Part shown: positions 43,971-52,929 of the stretch, piece after piece
Layout of the letters: each line of letters starts with the position of its first letter
Position numbering within the stretch: position 1 is the first letter of the stretch
Origin: Thalassomonas sp. M1454
GTDB lineage: Bacteria > Pseudomonadota > Gammaproteobacteria > Enterobacterales > Alteromonadaceae
DNA: 64,000 bases
Direction: 5' to 3'
Assembly: GCF_007097525.1 (NCBI RefSeq)
Contig: NZ_VKDD01000006.1
Location: 217,100-281,099, forward strand
Position numbers and translations under genes: made by a program
The notes under the pieces: model-generated
Databases searched by the model: none
Seen by the model: only the letters and a program-made list of their open reading frames with translations
Told to the model about the DNA's origin: nothing

Positions 43971-44651
43971 ATGCAACTTTCTTACCGTCGTGCCTTTAGC
44001 ACCATATTAAAACGTGATTTAGTTATCGCCTTTAGACACCGTGATGATATTTTAAATCCAATCCTGTTTTTCATCATTGTGGTATCTTTATTCCCTTTAG
44101 GTGTTGGACCTGCTGCTAATACCTTAATGAAAATAGCACCTGGAGTAATATGGGTTGCCGCCTTACTATCAACCTTATTATCACTTGAACGTTTATTTAA
44201 ACATGACTATAACGACGGTTCATTAGAGCAGTTATTATTGATGCCGTGTCCAACCTTTGTATTAGTGCTAGCTAAAATCACGGCCCATTGGTTGATTACG
44301 GGTTTGCCATTAATTATTATTGCGCCATTTTTAGGCGTATTACTTAACCTAAATCAAGATAGCTATGTTGCTCTGATGTTAAGTTTATTACTCGGCACAC
44401 CAGTACTCAGTTTATTGGGCGCAATAGGTGTGGCACTAACGGTAGGATTAAAAAAAGGTGGCGTGCTATTAAGCTTACTAGTATTGCCTCTATATATTCC
44501 TGTTTTAATATTTGCCACTGGCGCAATTGACGCGGCAAGTATGAATTTACCTTATAACGGACACCTTGCTATAATAGCTGCGTTATTTTTTGGGTCATTA
44601 ACTTTGGCCCCTTTTGCTGTAGGCTCAGCCTTAAAAGTGAGTACCAATTAG
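43971..44651 (+). CDS. ccmB: Haem exporter membrane subunit CcmB
   Basis: A six-helix inner-membrane permease of about 226 residues that partners CcmA and CcmC. The N-terminal FSTILKRDLVIAFRHRDDILNPILFFIIVVSLFPLGVGP is the conserved CcmB opening, and FKHDYNDGSLEQLLLMPCP is the cytoplasmic loop. Two in-frame ATGs occur (43965 and 43971). AGGT right after the ccmA stop is correctly spaced only for the second, so that is my choice. It is followed by ccmC after one base. Confidence 0.95.
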   Translation: MQLSYRRAFSTILKRDLVIAFRHRDDILNPILFFIIVVSLFPLGVGPAANTLMKIAPGVIWVAALLSTLLSLERLFKHDYNDGSLEQLLLMPCPTFVLVLAKITAHWLITGLPLIIIAPFLGVLLNLNQDSYVALMLSLLLGTPVLSLLGAIGVALTVGLKKGGVLLSLLVLPLYIPVLIFATGAIDAASMNLPYNGHLAIIAALFFGSLTLAPFAVGSALKVSTN

Positions 44652-44652
44652 T

Positions 44653-45393
44653 ATGTGGAAATGGTTACACCCTTACGCAAACCCAGAAGTTTCTTATCAT
44701 TTTACTGGTAAGTTAATTCCTTGGTTTGCTGTTATTAGTGCAATTTTATTAACCGTAGGTTTAGGCATGGGCTTGTTATTTTCTCCAGCCGATTATCAAC
44801 AAGGTGAAAGTGTACGTTTATTTTACCTACACGTGCCAGCTGCCATGTTATCTATGGGCCTGTATTTAGGAATGGCCATTGCTGGCTTAACAGCATTAGT
44901 TTGGCAAATGAAACTTGCCGAATCATCAATCGCGGCTTTAGCTCCCGTTGGTGCAACCTTTACCGCAATTGCATTATTAACCGGCGCTGCTTGGGGCAAA
45001 CCTATGTGGGGTGCTTGGTGGGTTTGGGATGCAAGGCTTACTTCAGAGCTGATCCTATTATTTTTATACTTTGGCGTAATGGCTCTGCAAAATGCTTTTG
45101 AAGACAAAGCGCTTGCAGGTAAAGCAGCAAGCATTCTGGCCTTAGTAGGCGTAATTAATTTACCAATTATCCACTACAGTGTTGAATGGTGGAATACCCT
45201 TCATCAAGGGGCAACCGTGTCTAAATTTGAAAAACCATCTATGTCAATTGATATGCTGAGACCTTTTCTGATCAGCTTATTCGGTTTTGCATTCTTAGCA
45301 GGCACTTTAGTCTGTATGCGTTTTCGCGCAGACATTATCGAACGCAATTCTATGCGTCCATGGGTAAAAGCATTAGCTAAGGAGCACAACTAA
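44653..45393 (+). CDS. ccmC: Haem-handling protein CcmC
   Basis: A 246-residue six-helix inner-membrane protein that loads haem onto CcmE. The WWD-type signature is WGKPMWGAWWVWDARLTSELILLF, with the periplasmic histidines in RLFYLHVPAAM and LPIIHYSVEWWNTLHQG. The size is normal. It starts one base after the ccmB stop, and its stop overlaps the ccmD ATG (TAATG). Part of ccmABCDE. Confidence 0.97.
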   Translation: MWKWLHPYANPEVSYHFTGKLIPWFAVISAILLTVGLGMGLLFSPADYQQGESVRLFYLHVPAAMLSMGLYLGMAIAGLTALVWQMKLAESSIAALAPVGATFTAIALLTGAAWGKPMWGAWWVWDARLTSELILLFLYFGVMALQNAFEDKALAGKAASILALVGVINLPIIHYSVEWWNTLHQGATVSKFEKPSMSIDMLRPFLISLFGFAFLAGTLVCMRFRADIIERNSMRPWVKALAKEHN

Positions 45394-45605
45394 TGGCTTT
45401 CGACTCGTTCAGTGAATTTTTAAATATGGGTGGCTACGGTTTTTACGTGTGGTTATCTTATGGCTTTACCGCTTTGTTATTAGTGTTGCTTACCCTTAAT
45501 AGTAAAGGTAAAGATAAACGCATTTTTAAACAAATTAATAAACGCTTAAAGCGAGAAGAAAAGCTTAAGCAGGTTGCAAAGCGCAACGCTAAACAAGATA
45601 CGTAA
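45393..45605 (+). CDS. ccmD: Haem exporter protein CcmD
   Basis: A 70-residue single-spanning inner-membrane protein. The N-terminal FLNMGGYGFYVWLSYGFTALLLVLLTL is the CcmD helix with the conserved MGGYGFYVW. A strongly basic cytoplasmic tail follows (KGKDKRIFKQINKRLKREEKLKQVAKR). It stabilises CcmE in the CcmABC complex (family knowledge). Coupled to ccmC by a one-base overlap and followed by ccmE after 22 bases. Confidence 0.95.
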   Translation: MAFDSFSEFLNMGGYGFYVWLSYGFTALLLVLLTLNSKGKDKRIFKQINKRLKREEKLKQVAKRNAKQDT

Positions 45606-45627
45606 TTAGATTAAAAGGTAGTAATGT

Positions 45628-46089
45628 ATGAACCCCCGTCGTAAAAAAAGACTCGCTATTGTTTCATCAATATTGATTGGTGTAGCAGCTGTTGCCGGCT
45701 TGTCTTTATATGCATTAAATGAAAACTTCGATTTATTCTTTACCCCAACTGAAGTTATTAATGGTAAAGAAGAAAGTGGCATTATGCCTGTTGTAGGTCA
45801 ACGTATTCGTGTTGGTGGCATGGTAGTCGTTGGTAGTGTCAAAAGGGATTCTGAAAGTTTAAAAGTTGCCTTTAAATTAAAAGACAGTGGCACTGAAACT
45901 ATTACCATTAAGTACGATAAAATTTTGCCTGATTTATTCCGTGAAGGACAAGGTATTGTTGCACAAGGTATCTTAATCGATAAAAATACATTAGAAGCAA
46001 GTGAAGTACTCGCTAAGCATGATGAAGAATACATGCCAAAAGAAGTTGCAGAAGCTATGGGTAAAGAACATAACAAGCCAACTTATTAA
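45628..46089 (+). CDS. ccmE: Cytochrome c maturation protein CcmE (haem chaperone)
   Basis: A 153-residue, membrane-anchored, periplasmic haem chaperone. The N-terminal anchor is [21 protein letters not shown]; an OB-fold follows with [13 protein letters not shown] and [13 protein letters not shown]. The haem-binding histidine is H131 and the tyrosine Y135 in [10 protein letters not shown], the classical HxxxY arrangement. It is the last gene of ccmABCDE; a strong terminator follows. Confidence 0.97.
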   Translation: MNPRRKKRLAIVSSILIGVAAVAGLSLYALNENFDLFFTPTEVINGKEESGIMPVVGQRIRVGGMVVVGSVKRDSESLKVAFKLKDSGTETITIKYDKILPDLFREGQGIVAQGILIDKNTLEASEVLAKHDEEYMPKEVAEAMGKEHNKPTY

Positions 46090-46121
46090 TGCTGTTCTAA
46101 ATATTTTATATCATTGCACTT

Positions 46122-46160
46122 AAAAACCAGTGACTAACTTGAGTTAGTCACTGGTTTTTT
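46122..46160 (+). terminator. Rho-independent terminator of ccmABCDE
   Basis: ACCAGTGACTAAC pairs with GTTAGTCACTGGT around a short loop, with a long A run before and T run after, about 35 bases after the ccmE stop. Confidence 0.92.
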
Positions 46161-46243
46161 GTTTATGCGTCAATAATTTTTACACCTCTGACATTCAAAC
46201 CAAGTAACTATTTAAAAATCAAACACTTAAAGATTGGCTTGAA

Positions 46244-46268
46244 ATATGCTATTCCAGGAATAGCATAT
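46244..46268. promoter_or_regulatory. Perfect 12-bp palindrome covering the RBS and start codon of the 99-aa gene
   Basis: ATATGCTATTCC (46244-46255), one central A, and its exact complement GGAATAGCATAT (46257-46268). The right arm contains AGGAA, the likely ribosome binding site, and the first two bases of the ATG at 46267. In mRNA it would hide the translation start; in DNA it could be an operator. Confidence 0.7.
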
Positions 46269-46566
46269 GAAAATATACTTAAAGCTTTTCTTCACAATAT
46301 TCACTCTAAGCACCTACTGTTTCAGTAGTTATGCTCTAGCGCAAAGTAAGTTAACATCTGCAGCGCCCCCTTTAGAGATAGATACATCGTTCACTGACAA
46401 TTACTTCGAAATGAACGCTCCTAAGCTGCACTCAACCAATCAAAATTTACTTCTAACTCGGTTATATATGTTATCGCCTACCTATACCAACAAAGCACTT
46501 TGGCGCTTGCCTATGCAAGCTCGCCCTATAAAATCCCGTAAAAAGGCCGCTAAAGTTAGGATTTAA
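46267..46566 (+). CDS. Small secreted hypothetical protein
   Basis: A 99-residue protein with a signal peptide (LKLFFTIFTLSTYCFSSYALA, cleavage likely after ALA). The mature part is about 74 residues, with proline and asparagine in the first half and a strongly basic C-terminus (RLPMQARPIKSRKKAAKVRI). I recognise no family. AGGAA precedes the ATG by 6 bases but lies inside a perfect palindrome. It sits alone between the ccmE terminator and a TonB receptor 435 bases away. Confidence 0.6.
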   Translation: MKIYLKLFFTIFTLSTYCFSSYALAQSKLTSAAPPLEIDTSFTDNYFEMNAPKLHSTNQNLLLTRLYMLSPTYTNKALWRLPMQARPIKSRKKAAKVRI

Positions 46567-47001
46567 CATCGCCGACAGAGCCTAATAAATAGGAAATTAA
46601 CAACAAACCTATCGATTTGTTTCTTTTCAACCAATCTAAGTGTTGCAACTTTGCAACACGAAAACATTTCGGATACACATTGATATAGCTATCTACAAAC
46701 ACCCTGCAAACAACTTAACCCAATGATTTAAATAAAATTATATAAAAACATTTAAAATTAAAGTCCATTTTATTAAATATCTCTTTTTTTGTATATATTC
46801 TCTACCTCAACTTCAAAAAATAAAACACGACACAAAAACACCTTAAAAAACAACTAGCTACACCAGGCGTTAACAATGCATTTACAGTGATTGCGTAACT
46901 GTTACACCCTATTCTCCTAGTAACAGTTTACCCATAAGATGTATCCAAGTCGTAACGAGCAGTAAAAAAGAATAGCTCACAAACTTTACCGGGAATTAAT
47001 T
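46567..47001. other. Intergenic region upstream of the second TonB receptor
   Basis: This 435-base AT-rich stretch contains a perfect operator-like palindrome at 46640-46659 and the receptor's ribosome binding site GGGAA. No ORF or RNA gene is apparent. Confidence 0.5.
46640..46659. promoter_or_regulatory. Palindrome GTGTTGCAA-CT-TTGCAACAC
   Basis: A perfect 9-bp inverted repeat with a 2-base centre, 343 bases upstream of the TonB receptor. Its core TTGCA-N4-TGCAA is the same as the inner palindrome in the mmsA promoter. It is a likely site for a dimeric repressor or activator. Confidence 0.5.
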
Positions 47002-49500
47002 ATGTTTAAGAAGAATTCAATAGCAAAAGCAATGATGCTAAGCGCAACCGCTGCTGCATCATTTGTATCAGTTAATGTTAATGCTGAAGAAGCAGAAGTA
47101 ACTGAAGTAGAGCGCATCGAAGTAACTGGCTCTCGTATTAACCGTACCGATATGGAAACTGCATCTCCAGTAACTGTAATCTCTGCAGACGTTATCGCTA
47201 AAAGCGGTTACACATCGGTTCAAGAAATTTTAGCAGTACAACCAACAGCGGCAGGTATGAGCCTTGGTGCTTCATCAAACAACGGTTCTGGTGGTTCTGC
47301 AACAGTTAACTTACGTGGTATGGGTGTTCAAAGAACATTAGTACTTTTAAATGGTCGTCGTATGGTAGCTTCAGGTACTGGTGCTGACTCTTCAGTGGAT
47401 TTAAACACTATCCCTGTAGCAATGATCAAATCAATTGAAATCTTAAAAGACGGCGCATCAGCTGTATATGGTTCTGACGCTATCGCTGGTGTTGTAAACA
47501 TCATCACTAAGAAAGATTACGAAGGTACTGAAATTAACGCCGAATTAAGCTCTACCGATAAAGGTGATGGCGAGTCAGGTGGTTTCAGCATTTTACACGG
47601 TCGTGAAGTAGCTGGCGGTAACTTAGTTGTTGGTGTTCAATACTCTGAGCGTGGCGAAGTAATTCAATCTGACCGTGATTTCGTACCACCAGGACAATCA
47701 TCTTTTGTTCCTGAAGGCTCTTTAGGTGGATTAGTACCAAAAGATGGCGGTGGTTTTGAACCTCGCACTTATGGTTACGATTACACAACGTCAAGTTATG
47801 CACAAACACCAAACGAATTATTCAGCCTATTCTCAAGCTACAACAAAGAAGTAGCAGAAGAAGTAGAGTTAAGCGTTGAAGGTATGTACACACGTCGTGA
47901 TTCGAACCAACAAATGGCGCCACAACCAGCAAACATTGATTTAGAAACAGCACAACTTGATCAAAAACACATTGATAATGTACAAAGCGTATATGACCAA
48001 TTCAATGCTGAAATTTCAGACCCAGCAGATCACTACATGGTAGGTGATGAGTTAAACTACCGTCGTCGTATGGTTGATGCAGGTCCTCGTATTTACGGCC
48101 AAGAGACAGATACTTACCGCTTATCAGTAGCACTAGACGGTTACTTAGAAAATGGCGATTCTTGGAATGTTTCAGCAACTTACGGTCGTAACGACTCTAA
48201 GGATGAAGTAGAAAATTCAATCCACGCCGGCAATATGGAACAAAGCATTTATGCACATCAAGATGCTTGGTTCTCTGGCAACCCAATGGATAGAGATTTC
48301 TTAGTAAATGAAGGTATTGTTTACACTGAAAATAACGAAGGTGGTAACGAGCAACTTACATTAGCAGCTGGCTACTCGGGTATGACGGATAACGACATCG
48401 GTTACGCTTTTGGTGTTGAACACCGTAAAGAAGAAGGTCACTACACTCCTGATGAAGTAACTCAAGCTGGTGAAAGTACAGCAGCTCAACAAGATCCTAC
48501 TAAGGGTGATTACACTGTAAACTCTGCTTATGTTGAAGTTTCAGTACCAGTAACTGAAAAGTTAGCGGTAGAAAGTGCGGTACGTTACGATGATTACGAC
48601 ACATTTGGTGGCGCAACAACATGGAAATTAGGTGCTACTTATAGCTTCACTGATACATTCATGATCCGCTCTGTAGCTGCAACTGGTTTCCGTGCACCAA
48701 GCGTAAGTGAATTATACGCTGGTAACTCTGGTTCATTTGATTACTTATCTGACCCGTGGGGCAACGCACCAGATGCACAAATTTTAGTTAACTACACTGG
48801 TGATGAAAACCTACAACCAGAAGAAAGTGAATCATTTACTTTTGGTGCAGTTTGGGAAATCACAGACGGTTTATCAACGACAGTAGATTACTGGCAGTTT
48901 GAAATCACAGATGCAATCAGCCGTGTAGATGTACAAGCTAAAATGAACGAATGTTACGCTGGTACTCAAGCATCTTGTGATGCAATCAACATCACAGCAG
49001 ATGGTGATTTATCAAACATGACTTCTGCGTTAACAAACATTGGTGAGCAAAACACTTCAGGTATCGACTGGAACATCAGCTACAGCTTCGACATCTTTAA
49101 AGTAATGTTAGATACAACTTACCTTTTAGATTTCGAACAAGATGGTATTGACTACACAGGTCGTATCGATGGTAACAACGGTGCTTACTCTGAGTTAAAA
49201 TCGTCACTAACAGTTGGTGCTGATATTACTGAAGACTTAAGCGTGCAATACACTGCACAATTCATCCAAGGTATGGATGGTGAGTACTACGGTGAGAAAT
49301 TCTCTACCGATGATGTTGTTTACCACAACGTTTCAAGTTCTTACTACTTAAACGACAACTGGTCTGTAAATGGTGGTGTTAAAAACTTACTAGATACTGA
49401 ACCAGAAGAAGTACCAGGTGGTAACGACATGGGTACAGTACCAGGTACATATGATGTTGTTGGTCGCACATTCTTCTTAAGTACTTCTTACAAGTTCTAG
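47002..49500 (+). CDS. TonB-dependent receptor
   Basis: An 832-residue outer-membrane receptor. In order: signal peptide (SIAKAMMLSATAAASFVSVNVNA), TonB-box-like VERIEVTGSRI, plug domain with VNLRGMGVQRTLVLLNGRRMV and LKDGASAVYGSDAIAGVVNIIT, then a barrel with TGFRAPSVSELYAGN and a C-terminal STSYKF. Only a few cysteines occur (MNECYAGTQASCDA). The plug sequence is of the Alteromonadales type that imports oligosaccharides or peptides; no neighbouring enzymes reveal the ligand. GGGAA precedes the ATG. A terminator lies 37 bases downstream. Confidence 0.94.
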   Translation: MFKKNSIAKAMMLSATAAASFVSVNVNAEEAEVTEVERIEVTGSRINRTDMETASPVTVISADVIAKSGYTSVQEILAVQPTAAGMSLGASSNNGSGGSATVNLRGMGVQRTLVLLNGRRMVASGTGADSSVDLNTIPVAMIKSIEILKDGASAVYGSDAIAGVVNIITKKDYEGTEINAELSSTDKGDGESGGFSILHGREVAGGNLVVGVQYSERGEVIQSDRDFVPPGQSSFVPEGSLGGLVPKDGGGFEPRTYGYDYTTSSYAQTPNELFSLFSSYNKEVAEEVELSVEGMYTRRDSNQQMAPQPANIDLETAQLDQKHIDNVQSVYDQFNAEISDPADHYMVGDELNYRRRMVDAGPRIYGQETDTYRLSVALDGYLENGDSWNVSATYGRNDSKDEVENSIHAGNMEQSIYAHQDAWFSGNPMDRDFLVNEGIVYTENNEGGNEQLTLAAGYSGMTDNDIGYAFGVEHRKEEGHYTPDEVTQAGESTAAQQDPTKGDYTVNSAYVEVSVPVTEKLAVESAVRYDDYDTFGGATTWKLGATYSFTDTFMIRSVAATGFRAPSVSELYAGNSGSFDYLSDPWGNAPDAQILVNYTGDENLQPEESESFTFGAVWEITDGLSTTVDYWQFEITDAISRVDVQAKMNECYAGTQASCDAINITADGDLSNMTSALTNIGEQNTSGIDWNISYSFDIFKVMLDTTYLLDFEQDGIDYTGRIDGNNGAYSELKSSLTVGADITEDLSVQYTAQFIQGMDGEYYGEKFSTDDVVYHNVSSSYYLNDNWSVNGGVKNLLDTEPEEVPGGNDMGTVPGTYDVVGRTFFLSTSYKF

Positions 49501-49532
49501 TACTTAACTGAATAGTCAGTAATTAACAGAAA

Positions 49533-49567
49533 TAAAAAGCGATGGCATAAGCCATCGCTTCTTTTTA
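49533..49567 (+). terminator. Rho-independent terminator of the TonB receptor gene
   Basis: AAGCGATGGC, loop ATAA, GCCATCGCTT, then CTTTTT, about 37 bases after the stop codon. It lies just before the Shine-Dalgarno of the next small gene, which shows the two are separate or only partly read through. Confidence 0.88.
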
Positions 49568-49582
49568 AAGGAGGTAGTATAA

Positions 49583-49825
49583 ATGTTAACTAAATTAAGA
49601 CAAGAAGAAAGTTCGCGCTTTAATAATTCACCGTATATTTACGCTATTTCTCTGTTTTTAATGATCTTCGGTTTAATAATCTGCGCTTGGAATATCATCG
49701 ACTTGTTGTTTATTCCAACAATCAATATTAGCTATTCTATCGCAACCATAGTTTCTTTATTAACAACAATAGTGCTGCTGTTGTTTTTAGATTTAGAATT
49801 TAATAAAACTGCATCTAAACAATAG
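49583..49825 (+). CDS. Small two-helix inner-membrane protein, unknown
   Basis: An 80-residue protein with two strong hydrophobic helices (about 20-42 and 48-70) joined by a short loop, a charged N-terminus (LTKLRQEESSRF) and a short C-terminal tail (DLEFNKTASKQ). No family is recognised. The ribosome binding site AAAGGAGGT is a near-perfect Shine-Dalgarno, suggesting high translation. It lies directly after the TonB receptor terminator and is convergent with a response regulator gene, whose stop is 4 bases from its own. Confidence 0.65.
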   Translation: MLTKLRQEESSRFNNSPYIYAISLFLMIFGLIICAWNIIDLLFIPTINISYSIATIVSLLTTIVLLLFLDLEFNKTASKQ

Positions 49826-49829
49826 TAAA

Positions 49830-50573
49830 CTAGTCTTGAACTTCCTGTTCGATTGCTTCATCTGCAGATAATAAATAACCTTTACCCCAGATAGTTTTTA
49901 TCTGAGTTTTAACCACACCTTGACTGATTAATTTATCGCGAAGTCTTGATAAACGAACATCAACAGAGCGCTCAGCTCCATCATACTCACGCCCTAACAA
50001 TAATTTATAGATATCGTCACGAGTTAATACTTTACCTACATTAAACATAAGTAATGATAATAGTTCGAACTCAAATACACTTAACGATATGCTCTTGTCA
50101 TTAACTTCACACTTTTGTTCACTCGGTGTTAAAGTGATTTCACCTACCGTTATTTTTTGGCGGCTATTCTTAGCTGTTTTATTTTTACTTCGACGCACTA
50201 ATGCATCAAGGTGCACAGCAATTAACTGCGGGCTTGTTGGCTTTACTAAAAAGTCATCGGCGCCAACATTATATGCAGCAATATGCTCAGCTTCACTGTC
50301 ATGAGCTGTTAAAAATAAGATTGGTCCTTGATAAGTCGAGCGCAATTCATGACATACTTTATAGCCATCTTTACCAGGTAAACCAATATCTAAAATTATC
50401 ACATCTGGCTGAATTTTAATTTGATTACGAGCAGCTTGGTCACCACGATATACCTGATGTACCACATAAGCCGACTTTTCTAAGTAATTCTTCAGCAATT
50501 CGGATAAAACTTTATCGTCTTCAACAATCATTACGGTTGAAAATTCTCTGTTACTACTGTTATCTTTTTTCAT
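49830..50573 (-). CDS. OmpR/PhoB-type response regulator (orphan)
   Basis: A two-component response regulator of 247 residues from the ATG at 50573; a longer frame starts at 50633 and neither start has a strong ribosome binding site. The receiver domain has the acidic pair in IVEDD (19-20), the phosphoacceptor D62 in VIILDIGLPGKDG, and the conserved lysine in FLVKPTSP. The C-terminal winged helix (EFELLSLLMFNVGKVLTRDDIY, RSVDVRLSRLRDKL, IKTIWGKGYLL) is the OmpR/PhoB DNA-binding type. No histidine kinase is adjacent, so its sensor is elsewhere or absent. Confidence 0.9.
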   Translation of the reverse strand: MKKDNSSNREFSTVMIVEDDKVLSELLKNYLEKSAYVVHQVYRGDQAARNQIKIQPDVIILDIGLPGKDGYKVCHELRSTYQGPILFLTAHDSEAEHIAAYNVGADDFLVKPTSPQLIAVHLDALVRRSKNKTAKNSRQKITVGEITLTPSEQKCEVNDKSISLSVFEFELLSLLMFNVGKVLTRDDIYKLLLGREYDGAERSVDVRLSRLRDKLISQGVVKTQIKTIWGKGYLLSADEAIEQEVQD

Positions 50574-50763
50574 AGTAGCTGTGTTGCCTAAAACCTTAAA
50601 AATTTTACAGCCCAAAAAATAGGCTATTTTCATATGCGCAGATATTAAAGAAAAATGCTCTGTAATACTGTTTACATTTGTAACTCATAAGTTGATTAAT
50701 ACATAAACAAGTATAATTCTAGTTTAAATTGGCAATTATGGATTATTTAATACCCTAGAAATA

Positions 50764-50788
50764 GAAAAGGCACCGAAGTGCCTTTACA
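50764..50788 (-). terminator. Terminator after the acyl-CoA dehydrogenase gene
   Basis: AAAGGCAC, loop CGAA, GTGCCTTT lies 32 bases after the minus-strand stop at 50817. On the minus strand TTTTCTATTT follows. Confidence 0.8.
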
Positions 50789-50816
50789 GAATTACGCGAA
50801 TATTAGTAGTTAGCGA

Positions 50817-52595
50817 TTAAAATAACTCATCATCAATATTAAATAAGTGCTCAGCCCCACTGGTAGCTGATGCCATTAGTGATAAACGTCTTGGCAATAT
50901 ACGAGCATAGTAGAAACGAGCGGTTAGTAGTTTCGATTTATAAAACTCATCAGTATCAAGTTTCTCAAGAGATACTTTTGCCATTTTCGCCCACATATAA
51001 GCAAGTGCGGTATAACCAAAAACATGTAAATAATCACAAGCAGCCGAGCCTAACTCTTCAGGATCTTTACTTGCCGACATTAGAATCGTTGTCGTAAACT
51101 TATCTAAATCACGCACAGCTTGTGCTAAAGGCTCAATGAACTCGGCCATTTCAGCTGTCTGATTGGCACTGATAAATTCACTAATTTCTTTACCAAACAA
51201 TTTCATAAACTCACCACGATTGGCAGCAAGTTTACGGCCGATTAAATCCATCGCTTGTACGCCATTAGTGCCTTCGTAAATTTGCGCAATACGAGCATCA
51301 CGGACTAGCTGCTCTTGGCCCCATTCACGAATATAGCCGTGACCACCAAGTACTTGCTGACCTAAAACGGTACATTCTAAACCAATGTCAGTGAAAAATG
51401 CTTTTGCTAAAGGGGTCATTAATGCCGTTAATGCCGTACCCACTTCCTTTGCTTCGCCTTGTGCGTAAGTGCTTAAATCTAATTGTTTAGAAATATATAA
51501 AGCAAGGGCACGATTACCTTCATTGAGAGATTTCATCGTTAGCAACATACGGCGCACATCACCATGCACCATAATAGAATCCGCTTCTTTATTTGGTGTT
51601 TTAGCGCCAGATAAACCTCGACCTTGTAATCTATCTTTTGCGTATTCTAAGGCATTTTGATAAGAGCGAATACCTGCTGATAAACCTTGGATACCAACAC
51701 CAATACGCTCAAAATTCATCATAGTAAACATACAAGCAAGGCCTTTATTAACCTCACCCACTAAGTAACCTTCGGCATCATCAAAGTTCATAACACAAGT
51801 AGCAGAAGCATGAATCCCCATTTTGTGTTCAGTACTACCACAACTAACGCCGTTACGATCACCTAAACTACCATCAGCATTAACTTTAAACTTAGGCACA
51901 ATAAATAATGAAATACCGCGAGAACCCGCTGGAGCATCAGGTAATTTAGCTAATACTAAATGTACAATATTTTCTGATAAGTCTTGTTCACCACCGGTGA
52001 TAAATATTTTACTACCGCTTAGGTTATAACTGCCACCATCATTTGGCACAGCTTTAGTACGGATAATACCTAAGTCTGTACCAGAGTGAGCTTCGGTTAA
52101 ACACATAGTGCCCGACCATTCACCACTGTACATTTTAGGTAGATAAATTTCTTTTAACTCATCTGTAGCATGTTTGGCAATAGACAATGCAGCGCCAGCA
52201 GTTAAGCCTGGATACAATGAAAATGACATGTCTGCCCCACATACAATTTCTTCTTGTAATGCGGTTAACATTTTCGGCATACCCATACCGCCATAATTAA
52301 TATCACCGCCTAAGCCAACCCAACCACCTTCAGCGTAGGTAGCCCAAGCTTCTTTAAAACCAGGAGGTGTGGTTACTTCACCATCTTTGTAAGTAACGCC
52401 AATTTCATCACCATCTCTAGAGATAGGAGCAAGCACTTGCTCGCCAATTTTTGCACACTCTTGCAGGATTGCCGTAGCCGTTTCACGTTCTAAATTTTCT
52501 GATAACTGTGGAGATTGCGCCCAAAACTCATCCGCTTTAAATACATCGTATAGCAGAAAGTCCATATCTTTTAAATTTACTTTATAATCAGCCAC
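50817..52595 (-). CDS. Acyl-CoA dehydrogenase (with C-terminal DmdC-type domain)
   Basis: A 592-residue FAD-dependent acyl-CoA dehydrogenase of the long form. I prefer the GTG at 52595 as start: GGAGG lies exactly 5 bases before it and the protein then begins MADYKVNL, typical of the group; the upstream ATG (52607) overlaps that site. Core signatures are MCLTEAHSGTDLGIIRTKAV (FAD/substrate), KIFITGGEQD and LGGHGYIREWGQEQLVRDARIAQIYEGTNGVQAMDLIGRK, followed by the extra C-terminal helical domain. Such enzymes oxidise fatty acyl-CoAs or methylthiopropionyl-CoA. The exact substrate is uncertain and no fad genes are adjacent. Confidence 0.93.
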   Translation of the reverse strand: MADYKVNLKDMDFLLYDVFKADEFWAQSPQLSENLERETATAILQECAKIGEQVLAPISRDGDEIGVTYKDGEVTTPPGFKEAWATYAEGGWVGLGGDINYGGMGMPKMLTALQEEIVCGADMSFSLYPGLTAGAALSIAKHATDELKEIYLPKMYSGEWSGTMCLTEAHSGTDLGIIRTKAVPNDGGSYNLSGSKIFITGGEQDLSENIVHLVLAKLPDAPAGSRGISLFIVPKFKVNADGSLGDRNGVSCGSTEHKMGIHASATCVMNFDDAEGYLVGEVNKGLACMFTMMNFERIGVGIQGLSAGIRSYQNALEYAKDRLQGRGLSGAKTPNKEADSIMVHGDVRRMLLTMKSLNEGNRALALYISKQLDLSTYAQGEAKEVGTALTALMTPLAKAFFTDIGLECTVLGQQVLGGHGYIREWGQEQLVRDARIAQIYEGTNGVQAMDLIGRKLAANRGEFMKLFGKEISEFISANQTAEMAEFIEPLAQAVRDLDKFTTTILMSASKDPEELGSAACDYLHVFGYTALAYMWAKMAKVSLEKLDTDEFYKSKLLTARFYYARILPRRLSLMASATSGAEHLFNIDDELF

Positions 52596-52929
52596 GACGG
52601 CCTCCATGATAATTTATTAATTAGTTATTGGCAGTAATTACAAACAAACAATTTAAACCACCAATTAAAACACTTGTTTTAATAATGCGATATTTAAGCT
52701 TGCGAGTAAAGGGAAAAAATCAGGAGAGCTGACATTTGCCTATTACAATTTAATCAGCACTTTTAAAATTACCGAACAAAGCTCTGAATAAGTAAGAAAC
52801 AGTGCATAAAATTTGGATTATTTTAATATTGATAGAGTATCAACATTAACGTTGACAACGATATCATATAAAGTTAAGGTGAGAAAAATAACATGTAAAC
52901 AAACTGTAAAGAGTTAATAAGGAAAAATA
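52596..52929. other. Divergent intergenic region
   Basis: AT-rich sequence between the acyl-CoA dehydrogenase and the outer-membrane protein gene. A TTGACA lies about 80 bases before the plus-strand ATG but lacks a convincing -10 at 16-18 bases. No ORF or repeat stands out. Confidence 0.4.

Noticed and set aside
52845-52890. TTGACA-based promoter for the small outer-membrane protein
   Set aside because: No matching -10 at 16-18 bases; TATAAA lies too close to the -35.
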